From: Gammaproteobacteria bacterium
GTDB taxonomy: Bacteria; Pseudomonadota; Gammaproteobacteria; Steroidobacterales; Steroidobacteraceae
NCBI GenBank assembly: GCA_003137095.1
Contig: PLET01000092.1
Coordinates: 19,125 to 53,285, forward strand
Direction: 5' to 3'
Length of the DNA stretch: 34,161 nucleotides
Position numbers and translations under genes: made by a program
Notes under the pieces: generated by a model
The model's input: only the letters and a program-made list of their open reading frames with translations
What the model was told of the DNA's origin: nothing
The model's database searches: none
Part shown: piece by piece, positions 16,647-24,425 of the stretch
Layout: each line of letters begins with the position of its first letter
Numbering within the stretch: the first letter of the stretch is position 1

Positions 16647-17379
16647 TCACGAAGCATTGTTTGGTGAGCATGCGGCCGGCATCCGAGCACAGGAACACAG
16701 CAAGATTCGCGACATCCTCCGGATTGACCGGATCCGGAATGCACTGCGCCGCGATGAGCGCCGTTTCGGCCGCCGCGTCGAACCACAAGCTGCGTTGACG
16801 CGGCGTCGACACGTAGCCCGGTGCGATGGCATTCACGCGGATGCGGTCCGGTCCGAGCCTGCGGGCGAGTGAATGGCTGAATCCGACGATAGCCGCCGTG
16901 GCGGCGCTGTAGAGCGGCAGATCTGCGACCCCGTTCATCCACGCGGTGGCGCTGGTGTTCACGATGCAGCCACCGCCCAGCGAGCGCATGTGCGGTATGA
17001 CCTTTTGTGCCGTGAAGATCACATGCCTCAGATTCAGGTCCATCATCCACTGAAAATCCACGAAGTCGACCGCGGTGATGTCCTTGCGCTGATCGACCGC
17101 GGCGTTGTTGATCAGGCCGGCGACGGGCCCCATGTCCCGCCGCACCTTGTCGACCGCGCCGGCAAGCGCGTCCAGGTCGGTCAGTTCGCAGGCCAGGAAC
17201 ACGGTGCCCGGCAATTCAGCCGCGAGCGCCCGCCCGGCCTCGTCCTGCCGGTCGAGAAACGCCACCCGTGCGCCGTTGTGCACGAAGGCGCGCACATGCG
17301 CCGCGCCGATCCCCGACGCGCCGCCGGTCACCAGGATGACCTTGCCGGCGAGATCCGGATAGACGGGAGGGGTCGCCAC
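16627..17379 (-). CDS. SDR-family protein with substituted catalytic lysine
   Basis: 250 residues with the SDR fold. The cofactor motif TGGASGIG is at 18-25, NNA at 91-93, Ser143 (NTSAT) and Tyr157 are present, and the later loop IRVNAIAPGYVSTP is typical. The catalytic Lys of YxxxK is Thr161 (YSAAT); the codon is ACG where AAG would encode Lys. It is therefore either an impaired or changed enzyme, or carries a one-base sequencing or assembly error. The start is GTG at 17379, four bases after the DUF1080 stop. It is the last of six genes in the operon led by the second binding protein, and would be expected to oxidise a sugar acid or hydroxy acid. Confidence 0.88.
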   Translation of the reverse strand: MATPPVYPDLAGKVILVTGGASGIGAAHVRAFVHNGARVAFLDRQDEAGRALAAELPGTVFLACELTDLDALAGAVDKVRRDMGPVAGLINNAAVDQRKDITAVDFVDFQWMMDLNLRHVIFTAQKVIPHMRSLGGGCIVNTSATAWMNGVADLPLYSAATAAIVGFSHSLARRLGPDRIRVNAIAPGYVSTPRQRSLWFDAAAETALIAAQCIPDPVNPEDVANLAVFLCSDAGRMLTKQCFVINAGSS

Positions 17380-17383
17380 CGCG

Positions 17384-17992
17384 CTAATGGATTATCGGCC
17401 GGACCTGCACCTTTCGCCATTTGACGATGCCGCCGCCATACTGCAGCGCGATCGGGCCGCTGGCATAGGTGCTGTCGTTGGTCTCGACGGTCTGCTTGCC
17501 GTCCATGAGCACCAGCAGATGCGCGCCGTCGGCCGTGATGTCGAAGGTGCTCCACTTGTAGCCCGCCTTGGGCACCGGATCGACCTTGGCGAACAGGGCG
17601 ATGGAGCCGGTGGCGTAATACTGGACCTTGTACGTGTCCCAGATGTTCATTTCGTAGCAATTCTTGGCACTGATCTTGTTCGGATCGGAGCAGCGGAAGA
17701 ACACGCCGCTGTTGGTGTCCGGGGTCACCCACACCTCGGCGCGGATCTCCACATTGGAATAGGAATTCTTGGATACCAGAAAGGTGCTGTCCTTGCCCGC
17801 CCGCGAATCGGCCATCACGGTGCCGTCCTCTACGCGCCAATTCGGCTCGGTGTTCTGGATCCAGTTGTCCATGGTCGACGGCTTCGAACCATCGAGCAGC
17901 GTGATCCAGCCCGCATCGTGCGGCGTGCTCGCGCAGCCGGCAACGGCGGCCAGCGCCGCCAGCAAGGCGCTGATGACGACAGAACGGATCAT
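17384..17992 (-). CDS. DUF1080 (3-keto-disaccharide hydrolase-like) lipoprotein
   Basis: 202 residues. The N-terminus MIRSVVISALLAALAAVAGC ends in a lipobox, so the mature protein should begin at that Cys (residue 20) and be membrane-anchored. The rest is one DUF1080 domain, a concanavalin-like beta-sandwich: ITLLDGSKPSTMDNW near the start, then WRVEDGTVMAD, VWVTPDTNSGVFFRC and a C-terminal GPIALQYGGG. Such domains bind or hydrolyse modified sugars outside the cytoplasm. It is the only clearly extracytoplasmic enzyme candidate within this operon and hints that the substrate may be carried on a glycoside. Confidence 0.88.
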   Translation of the reverse strand: MIRSVVISALLAALAAVAGCASTPHDAGWITLLDGSKPSTMDNWIQNTEPNWRVEDGTVMADSRAGKDSTFLVSKNSYSNVEIRAEVWVTPDTNSGVFFRCSDPNKISAKNCYEMNIWDTYKVQYYATGSIALFAKVDPVPKAGYKWSTFDITADGAHLLVLMDGKQTVETNDSTYASGPIALQYGGGIVKWRKVQVRPIIH

Positions 17993-18014
17993 TTTATTCT
18001 CCCCCTTTGCGAGT

Positions 18015-18680
18015 TCACGGCGGCGACAGCGTCCGCCAATCCGCGGCCAATTGCAATTTTGGCTCGGTGACCGCCTGCAGTCCGGCCAAATCCATACCCT
18101 GCACCATTTCCCGCACGATCAGGCCTTCCGCGGTGACGTCGATCACCGCCAGGTTGGTGTAGATGCGCTTCACCACGCCGGGCGCGGTCAGTGGCAGGGA
18201 GCAGCGCCGCTTGATGCGGGGCTCGCCCTTCTTGCTGGTATGTTCCATGAGCACGCGCACCTGCTTGGCGCCGGCCGCCAGATCCATCGCGCCGCCCACC
18301 CCGGGCGGAAAGGACGGATCTTCGGTGGTCCAATTGGCCAGATCACCCTGCTCCGAGACCTCGAAGGCGCCCATGAGACTGACGTCGAGATGTCCGCCGC
18401 GGATCATGACGAACGAATCGGCGTGATGCACGAACGCGCCGCCCGCGACCAGCGTGCACAGGCCCTTGCCGGCATCGATCAGGTCCTTGTCTTCCTCGCC
18501 CGGTTTGGGCGCGGGACCCATGCCGAGCACGCCGTTCTCGCTGTGGAAAATCACCTCGCGGCCGGCGGGTATGTGGCGCGCCGCCAGGGTGGGGATTCCG
18601 ATGCCGAGGTTCACGTAGTTTCCGTCCAGCAGATCCTGTGCGGCACGCCAGGCCATTTGTTGACGCGTCAGCACGGTCAT
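18015..18680 (-). CDS. 3-oxoacid CoA-transferase, subunit B
   Basis: 221 residues, class I CoA-transferase beta subunit. Catalytic Glu48 lies in SENGVLGMGP, followed by the family strings DAGKGLCTLVAGGAFV and GGHLDVSLMGAFEV. It resembles PcaJ/ScoB proteins, which with subunit A move CoA from succinyl-CoA to a 3-oxo acid such as acetoacetate or 3-oxoadipate. The ATG at 18680 overlaps the subunit A stop as ATGA. A role in activating a 3-oxo acid before thiolytic or retro-aldol cleavage is inferred from the nearby thiolase-like gene. Confidence 0.94.
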   Translation of the reverse strand: MTVLTRQQMAWRAAQDLLDGNYVNLGIGIPTLAARHIPAGREVIFHSENGVLGMGPAPKPGEEDKDLIDAGKGLCTLVAGGAFVHHADSFVMIRGGHLDVSLMGAFEVSEQGDLANWTTEDPSFPPGVGGAMDLAAGAKQVRVLMEHTSKKGEPRIKRRCSLPLTAPGVVKRIYTNLAVIDVTAEGLIVREMVQGMDLAGLQAVTEPKLQLAADWRTLSPP

Positions 18681-19348
18681 GGGTGGCTCCCGAGTACGAA
18701 CACGCGATCGACGAATATTCCCGGGGTCACGACGCATTCCGGGTCCAACTCGCCCAGTTCCACGAATTGGCTGGCTTCAACGATGGTCAGGTCGGCCGCC
18801 ATCGCCATGATCGGATTGAAATTGCGCGCCGACTTCCGGTAGGTGAGATTCCCCCAGCGATCGGCCTTGTGGGCCTTGACGATGGCGACATCTCCCTTCA
18901 GCGGCTTTTCGAACACGTATGGGCGCCCGTCGATCTCGCGGGTCTCCTTGCCCTGCGCCAGCCGCGTACCAGCCGACACCGGGCAGAAGAACCCGCCGAG
19001 TCCGGCGGCTGCGCAGCGCAGCCGTTCACTGATGGTGCCCTGCGGAACGAGCTCCAGCTCGATGCGACCGGCATTGTAGGCTTCGACGAAACCGCTGTAG
19101 TCGCCGGAGCGCGGAAAGGAGCAGATGACCTTGCGCACGTGGCCGGAGGTGATCAATCTGGCCAGCCCGTAATCGCCATTGCCGGTGTTGTTGGAGACGA
19201 TGGTCAGATCGCGCGCACCCTGCGCCTGCAGCGCCTCGATCGTGGAGTTGGCGATGCCGACATCGCCGAATCCCGCGACCAACACCGTCGATCCGTCGCG
19301 GATGCCCGCAACCGCGTCGTTCACCGTTTTCACCCGCTTGTCGATCAA
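18677..19348 (-). CDS. 3-oxoacid CoA-transferase, subunit A
   Basis: 223 residues, class I CoA-transferase alpha subunit, PcaI/ScoA-like. The glycine-rich CoA-site region is VLVAGFGDVGIANSTIEAL near the N-terminus, and further family strings are VPQGTISERLR and KADRWGNLTYRKSARNFNP. The start is a TTG at 19348 with a strong AAGGAG seven bases upstream; this is better supported than any ATG, since the frame upstream is just the antisense of the dehydratase gene. It lies 11 bases after the dehydratase stop and overlaps subunit B by four bases. Confidence 0.93.
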   Translation of the reverse strand: MIDKRVKTVNDAVAGIRDGSTVLVAGFGDVGIANSTIEALQAQGARDLTIVSNNTGNGDYGLARLITSGHVRKVICSFPRSGDYSGFVEAYNAGRIELELVPQGTISERLRCAAAGLGGFFCPVSAGTRLAQGKETREIDGRPYVFEKPLKGDVAIVKAHKADRWGNLTYRKSARNFNPIMAMAADLTIVEASQFVELGELDPECVVTPGIFVDRVFVLGSHP

Positions 19349-19359
19349 GAATGCGCTCC

Positions 19360-21108
19360 TTAAAAAATGGCCGGCTCGCCCGGTCCCGGACCGAAGGATG
19401 TCTGCAGGAAATCGAAGTCGCAGCCGTCCTGCGGGGGCCCGATGTGGCGCGTGAACATCCAGCCGTAGCCGCGTGCGAAACGCGGCGGCGGCGGCTGCCA
19501 GCGCGCGCGGCGCGCGGCCAGCTCGGCGTCCGACACCTCCAGGTGAAGCGTGCGCGCCTCGATGTCGATGGAAATCCGGTCGCCGTTTTGCACCAGCGCC
19601 AGCGGCCCCCCCAGGAACGCCTCCGGCGAGACGTGCAGCACGCAGGCACCGTAGCTGGTGCCGCTCATGCGCGCATCGGATATCCGCAGGAGGTCGCGCA
19701 CGCCCATTTTCAGCAGCTTCACGGGTATCGGCAGCAGCCCCCATTCGGGCATGCCGGGACCGCCCTGCGGCCCGGCATTGCGCAGAATCATGACGTGATC
19801 CGGCGTGATGTCCAGGTTCTCGTCGTTGACCGCCTTCATCATGGACGGATAATCGTCGAATACGATGGCCGGGCCGGAATGCTTGAGGAACTTCGGATCC
19901 AGGGCGCTCGGCTTGATCACGCAGCCGTCCGGCGAGAGATTTCCCCTGAGCACCGCCAGGGCGCCTTCCTTGTAGACGGGCTTGTCGAGCGGGCGGATCA
20001 CATCGTCATTGAACACCTGCGCACCGGCGATGTTTTCTCCGAGTGTTCTGCCGGTCACCGTCATCGCGTCCAGATGCAGGTATTGCTTCATGCGCATCAT
20101 CAGCGCGGGCAGTCCCCCGGCATAGTAGAAATCCTCCATGAGGTACGGCGAGCCGCTCGGCTTGACGTTGGCGATGACCGGCACCTTGCGGCTGGCCCGC
20201 TCGAAGTCGTCCAGCCCGATGGCGACCCCGGCACGCCGTCCCTGGGCGATCAGATGAATGATGGCATTGGTGGAGCAGCCGATGGCCATCGCGACGTTGA
20301 TGGCGTTCTCGAAGGCCTGGCGCGTCTGGATCCGTGCCGGCGTCAGATCCTCCCAGACCATCTCCACGATGCGCCTGCCGGCATCCGCGCACATGCGGAT
20401 GTGGTTGGAATCCGCGGCCGGAATGGAGGACGCCCCCGTCAGGGACATGCCGAGCGCCTCGGCCAGGCCGGTCATGGTGCTCGCCGTGCCCATGGTCATG
20501 CAGGTGCCGTAGCTGCGCGCCAGCCCTCTTTCGATGCCCGCCCAGTCCTCGGCGCTGACCTTGCCAACCTTGCGCTCCATCCACAGCCGGTAGGAATCCG
20601 AACCCGAGCCGAGCACCTGGCCGTGCCAATTGCCGCGCAGCATGGGGCCGGCCGGAATGTAGATGGCCGGATAGCCGGCGCTGGTGGCGCCGAGCAGCAG
20701 GGCCGGGGTGGTCTTGTCGCAACCGCCCATGAGCACCGCGCCGTCCACCGGGTGGGAGCGCAGCAGCTCTTCGGTATCCATCGCCAGCATGTTCCGATAG
20801 AGCATGGTGGTCGGCTTGACGAATATCTCCGCCAGCGACAGGGCGGGCAGTTCGATGGGAAATCCGCCGGCCTGCAGGATGCCGCGCTTCACATCGTCCA
20901 CGCGCGTCTTGAAATGCGCATGGCAGGGTTGGATGTCCGACCAGGTGTTCACAATGGCGATGATGGGCCGTCCCAGATAATCCTGCGGGGAATACCCCAT
21001 CTGCATGATGCGCTGGCGGTGGCTGGAGGTGCGCAGATCGTCCGGTTTGAACCAGCGCGCACTGCGTAGCGTATCCGGTGTCTTTCTGATGGTCATGTGG
21101 GTTCCCAT
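19360..21108 (-). CDS. IlvD/Edd family dehydratase, probably a sugar-acid (aldonate) dehydratase
   Basis: 582 residues (578 if the ATG at 21096 is used, which has GGGAA upstream). Iron-sulfur cluster ligands of the family are visible as Cys62 (IQPCHAH), Cys130 (MGGCDKTTP, with Lys132) and Cys203 (YGTCMTMGTAST). The N-terminal RSARWFKPDDLRTSSHR and MQMGY are closer to arabonate/xylonate-type dehydratases than to the IlvD of branched-chain biosynthesis. It would convert a sugar acid to a 2-keto-3-deoxy acid, the same kind of reaction as expected for the unrelated enolase-superfamily protein in the neighbouring operon. Second gene of its operon, just downstream of the binding protein. Confidence 0.92.
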   Translation of the reverse strand: MGTHMTIRKTPDTLRSARWFKPDDLRTSSHRQRIMQMGYSPQDYLGRPIIAIVNTWSDIQPCHAHFKTRVDDVKRGILQAGGFPIELPALSLAEIFVKPTTMLYRNMLAMDTEELLRSHPVDGAVLMGGCDKTTPALLLGATSAGYPAIYIPAGPMLRGNWHGQVLGSGSDSYRLWMERKVGKVSAEDWAGIERGLARSYGTCMTMGTASTMTGLAEALGMSLTGASSIPAADSNHIRMCADAGRRIVEMVWEDLTPARIQTRQAFENAINVAMAIGCSTNAIIHLIAQGRRAGVAIGLDDFERASRKVPVIANVKPSGSPYLMEDFYYAGGLPALMMRMKQYLHLDAMTVTGRTLGENIAGAQVFNDDVIRPLDKPVYKEGALAVLRGNLSPDGCVIKPSALDPKFLKHSGPAIVFDDYPSMMKAVNDENLDITPDHVMILRNAGPQGGPGMPEWGLLPIPVKLLKMGVRDLLRISDARMSGTSYGACVLHVSPEAFLGGPLALVQNGDRISIDIEARTLHLEVSDAELAARRARWQPPPPRFARGYGWMFTRHIGPPQDGCDFDFLQTSFGPGPGEPAIF

Positions 21109-21110
21109 TC

Positions 21111-22046
21111 TCAGTCGATGATGAGCGTCGCCGGGTCGGGGCGGGTCTTGGTGATGCCCTGCTGGACCAAGGTGTCGATCCAGTACTGAAGATCAGCGCG
21201 CGGCACCTCGACCTTGAGCTTCGGAATGATGATGTTCGCCATGTCGGATGCCGGCAGCTTCATGGAGCGGGCGAGTATCTCGCGCGACTTGACCGGCTCC
21301 CTCGCGAGGAAGGCGATGCCCTCCGCCAGGGCCGCGCGAAATGATTTGATCGCCGCCGCGTTGCGCCCCGCCCATTCCCGGGTCGATGCAAAATACAGCG
21401 AAAACAATCCCTCGGGCATTTCCACCAGGTAGTGCGAGACCAGATAGCCGGTCCTGGCTGCAATGATGCGGCTGTAGTAAGGATCGCTGGTGAGCAGCGC
21501 ATCGACGTTGCCGGACCGCAGGATGTCGTTGCCCTGGGCGAAGGGCACCTCCACGAAGGTGACCTTGCGATCGTCGGCGCCCTTGTTGCGCAGCCAGCGC
21601 CGGAACAGTACCTGCATATAGGAGCCGATGCCGGGCGCGCCGACGCGTTTGCCCTCGAAGTCCTTGGCATTGCGGATCACGACGCCGGTGCGCGCCACCA
21701 CGCCCTGCCCCGACTGGCTGGTGTCGTTGGAGGAGCAGCCGGAAATGACGACAATGTCGAGGCCGCCCTCGACGGCCTGCAGGAACACCGGCGGACTCGG
21801 CGAGGCGATCTGCAGACTGCCGCCGACCAGAGCGGCCGGCATGGTGGAGTTGAGCGCGATCAGCACCGGCTGCACGTCGAGGCCGTGGCGGGCGAACATG
21901 CCCTGATCGCGGGCCACCCACATGGCCGTGAAACCGGAAACGTTGGAATAGCCCAGCCGGATCACGGTGGGTGCCTGGGCGTGGGCCACGCTGGCGCCCA
22001 GCATCAGCCCAGTTGCCCACCATCCGGCCATCAACAGGTGTCGCAT
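21111..22046 (-). CDS. Periplasmic substrate-binding protein (SsuA/TauA/NMT1-like), copy 2 without its own transporter
   Basis: 311 residues with a signal peptide ending near SVAHAQA, then IRLGYSNVSGFTAMWVARDQG. By eye it is a close paralogue of the binding protein at 9250-10188 along the whole length: RHGLDV, VLIALNST, PPVFLQA, VVARTGV, KDFEGKRVG, MQVLFRRWL. No permease or ATPase gene adjoins it; instead a dehydratase and CoA-transferase genes follow. It probably delivers a related ligand to the importer encoded at 6.95-9.25 kb. The ATG at 22046 follows AAGG a few bases upstream, and regulatory block 3 lies 37-73 bases upstream. Confidence 0.93.
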   Translation of the reverse strand: MRHLLMAGWWATGLMLGASVAHAQAPTVIRLGYSNVSGFTAMWVARDQGMFARHGLDVQPVLIALNSTMPAALVGGSLQIASPSPPVFLQAVEGGLDIVVISGCSSNDTSQSGQGVVARTGVVIRNAKDFEGKRVGAPGIGSYMQVLFRRWLRNKGADDRKVTFVEVPFAQGNDILRSGNVDALLTSDPYYSRIIAARTGYLVSHYLVEMPEGLFSLYFASTREWAGRNAAAIKSFRAALAEGIAFLAREPVKSREILARSMKLPASDMANIIIPKLKVEVPRADLQYWIDTLVQQGITKTRPDPATLIID

Positions 22047-22082
22047 CGTTCCTCAAGGCCCCTTGGGGCATTCGTGGGCCGC

Positions 22083-22119
22083 ACAATGCAGATTATCAAC
22101 TATTTTGTCAACAATATTG
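22083..22119 (-). promoter_or_regulatory. Conserved promoter/operator block, copy 3 (binding protein 2 / dehydratase operon)
   Basis: Third copy of the 37-bp block. The core TTGTCAACAA is at 22105-22114. On the minus strand TTGACA is followed after 17 bp by CATTGT (22083-22088), predicting a start near 22076 and a leader of about 30 bases. Compared with the other copies it differs only at the third base of the -10 equivalent, the two bases after it, and one base inside the T-rich spacer. No gene diverges from this copy, so its conservation must serve the minus-strand operon. Confidence 0.82.
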
Positions 22120-22177
22120 GTGATTACATTCCACTCTATAAATAGGGTACCGGGTGAGGCTTCGAGGCTTGGCGCGC

Positions 22178-24406
22178 TCAGGGTGTGGCGTTGTCGCAGG
22201 CAAACCCATCGATCCCGGTCTTGGCCTGATGGCAGGGTGCGCTCGACGCCGGGAGGTCGTTCGAATAGAAGACCCGAAAAGCCTCGTTGCCGCCCGCGTT
22301 GTAGCCGTAGACCTGCAGCGGAATGCGCGGCTTGGTATCGCCGCCGGAGGTGCCATAGTTCATGGAAATCGCAGCCGGCGCGTAGCGGTTCATCGGCGTG
22401 ACGTCGAGCGGATCGAAGCGTGCATTGCGCACCACCGCGTGTTTGGACGTGGCCTGCGAGGGATCCGCAACCGCATAGGCGGTGCCGATGGCGACGCCCA
22501 CGTAATCGCGGAAATAGCCGCTCTCGATGATCGCCTCCCCCTTGCCGCGCCCGGGCTCGGACTGCGGCGACATGAAGAACGGGCTCTCGATACCCACCCG
22601 CATGCCGCGCACGTCGGCATCGCGAATCACGATGGTCTTGGAGGTGTAATCGCCGAACCAGATCCCGGTCGGGCTTTCGAATTCGTGAACGAGCGCGCGC
22701 GCGTCGCCGCGCACCGTGAGCCCCTGCACCGTGAGCCAGTCGGCCGGAAATGCCGTCACGGCATTCAACGTCGTGTGCCACAGGCGGGTATCCTCGAGGG
22801 TCGCGTTCCAACCGATCGCGACTCCGGTCTGCATCGCTCCATAGGCCTCGTTGTGCGCGAACTCGAGCACCGGCATGGCGGTGGTGTCGCGCATCACATA
22901 CTCCCCCTCCTGGCTCGGATCCGCACCCTGGAATTTCGGAATGCGGACTTCGCCGAGCGCACCGGCGGCGATTCCGAAGCCGAACACCTCGGTGTTGGCG
23001 GCGACGTTGTCGCGGATGATGTTGTTCGGCCCGCGGAACCAGAAGCCGGCGCCCTCGCCGCCGGGATCCGGCGCCGCGCCGGCATAGCCGCTGCTCGGTG
23101 CGAATTCGCCCGACCCCTGGGAACGCAGCGCGAAGTTGTGGGCGAACACATTGAAGCTCTCGGTGCCATCCTCGGTCACGATCGCCGCGCCGCGCGAGTC
23201 GTACACGACGTTGTCCTGAATGAGCCCGTAATGGCTGTTGTGCACCGTGATTCCCCACTTCGAGGCATCGTCGATGGCATTGCCGATCACCGTGAATTGA
23301 TAGCCGTCCTGCGGCGCCTTCACGGGACCGAACACGTGATGAAAGTGCAGCGAATATCGCCCGATCTGGTTGTCGCCCACGTGCGTGGCGTGGCCGTCGG
23401 CGCCGTATTGCACGTTGTCCAGAACGCCGAGCTGCGTGCGCCCTAGAGCCTGAAATTCGGCATAGCGGATGTCCACATCAGGCCGGCCCACGAAGATCAC
23501 GTGGCCGCGGGTGCCGTTCGGATTCTCGGACCGCACGATGACGTTGCGCGTGAGGTTGCCGACGTGCGGCAAGAACTCGGCCGGGCCGCGGTCGTGCGCG
23601 CCCAGATGATCGAACCTGAGCGGCGCGCTCAATGTGATGCTGCGCTCCGAGATGGCCGCGATTTGCGGCGCCTCCCATTCCGGTTTGTACTTGCTGCGGC
23701 TTTCGCCGGTCAGCAATTGACGCGTGTCCGGAATGGCCACCTTGTCGCCGACGCGCCAGCCGCTGACCGGCTCGGCGAGTGTGAGCTCGGTGGCACCCTG
23801 AACAGGCTCCTGCGCGAGGCGCACGAAGGTCGGCGACTTGACCGCACCGTGCAAGGTCACCTTGCCCAATCCAATGAGGCCGATGCCGAGCTGCTCCGGA
23901 TCGCGCTGCCTGTCGAGGGGCTGATCCGCGATGACCAGTTCGGCGGTGAGGGCGGCCGGCACCGGGGCGGCCTGCGTGCCGATTTCCAGCGTGCCGTTTG
24001 GCAACACCGTGAGCGTGCCGACCGTCAGGCGGGTGTTGCGCGTGGTATCGAAGCGCAGCGTGCCCTCGACGTCGACGCAGGGAATCTTTGCGTCGCTTTG
24101 CAGATCGTAGATCACGGTCGTGCCGGCGGCGATGAGCGTTGCATCGCCGGCCGCGGGAATCCTGCCCGAGGACCAGGTCGACGGCTTGCTCCAGCGGCCG
24201 CTGCGCACGGCCTTGACGCCCGGATCGGCGCACAGTCGCGGCACACCGTGCGGCAGACCGGATTGCAGGCTGCCGCCCGCGCCGTGATCATGCCCGGTGT
24301 CGGCGCCGCGCGCGGCCGCGAACCACGCCAATGTGCACACCAGGCCGAGCAGCGCCGGAACTGCCGTGCCGCGTGAGCAGGATCCGGTCGACGATGTCGT
24401 GTTCAC
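22178..24406 (-). CDS. Secreted G8-domain parallel beta-helix protein
   Basis: 742 residues. The N-terminus has a hydrophobic export segment (AVPALLGLVCTLAWFAAARG). A G8 domain follows at about residues 70-190: GRWSKPSTWSSGRIPAAGD, then GTTVIYDL, VEGTLRFD and PNGTLEIGT, with the regularly placed glycines that name it. The remainder, about 400 residues, looks like a right-handed beta-helix of repeated short strands with Asn/Gly turns. G8 plus beta-helix is the architecture of animal CEMIP/TMEM2, linked to hyaluronan breakdown, and of PKHD1; bacterial members are largely uncharacterised. The GTG at 24406 has GGGGG upstream and is preferred over a TTG at 24424. It follows the crotonase-fold gene by 19 bases and ends 131 bases upstream of the regulated operon. 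Confidence 0.85.
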   Translation of the reverse strand: MNTTSSTGSCSRGTAVPALLGLVCTLAWFAAARGADTGHDHGAGGSLQSGLPHGVPRLCADPGVKAVRSGRWSKPSTWSSGRIPAAGDATLIAAGTTVIYDLQSDAKIPCVDVEGTLRFDTTRNTRLTVGTLTVLPNGTLEIGTQAAPVPAALTAELVIADQPLDRQRDPEQLGIGLIGLGKVTLHGAVKSPTFVRLAQEPVQGATELTLAEPVSGWRVGDKVAIPDTRQLLTGESRSKYKPEWEAPQIAAISERSITLSAPLRFDHLGAHDRGPAEFLPHVGNLTRNVIVRSENPNGTRGHVIFVGRPDVDIRYAEFQALGRTQLGVLDNVQYGADGHATHVGDNQIGRYSLHFHHVFGPVKAPQDGYQFTVIGNAIDDASKWGITVHNSHYGLIQDNVVYDSRGAAIVTEDGTESFNVFAHNFALRSQGSGEFAPSSGYAGAAPDPGGEGAGFWFRGPNNIIRDNVAANTEVFGFGIAAGALGEVRIPKFQGADPSQEGEYVMRDTTAMPVLEFAHNEAYGAMQTGVAIGWNATLEDTRLWHTTLNAVTAFPADWLTVQGLTVRGDARALVHEFESPTGIWFGDYTSKTIVIRDADVRGMRVGIESPFFMSPQSEPGRGKGEAIIESGYFRDYVGVAIGTAYAVADPSQATSKHAVVRNARFDPLDVTPMNRYAPAAISMNYGTSGGDTKPRIPLQVYGYNAGGNEAFRVFYSNDLPASSAPCHQAKTGIDGFACDNATP

Positions 24407-24425
24407 TTGAATACCCCCGCCCAAA

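Noticed and set aside
18681-19744. Upstream extension of CoA-transferase subunit A into the dehydratase gene
   Set aside because: The extra sequence is an out-of-frame reading of the IlvD/Edd gene; a TTG with a strong AAGGAG gives the proper start.
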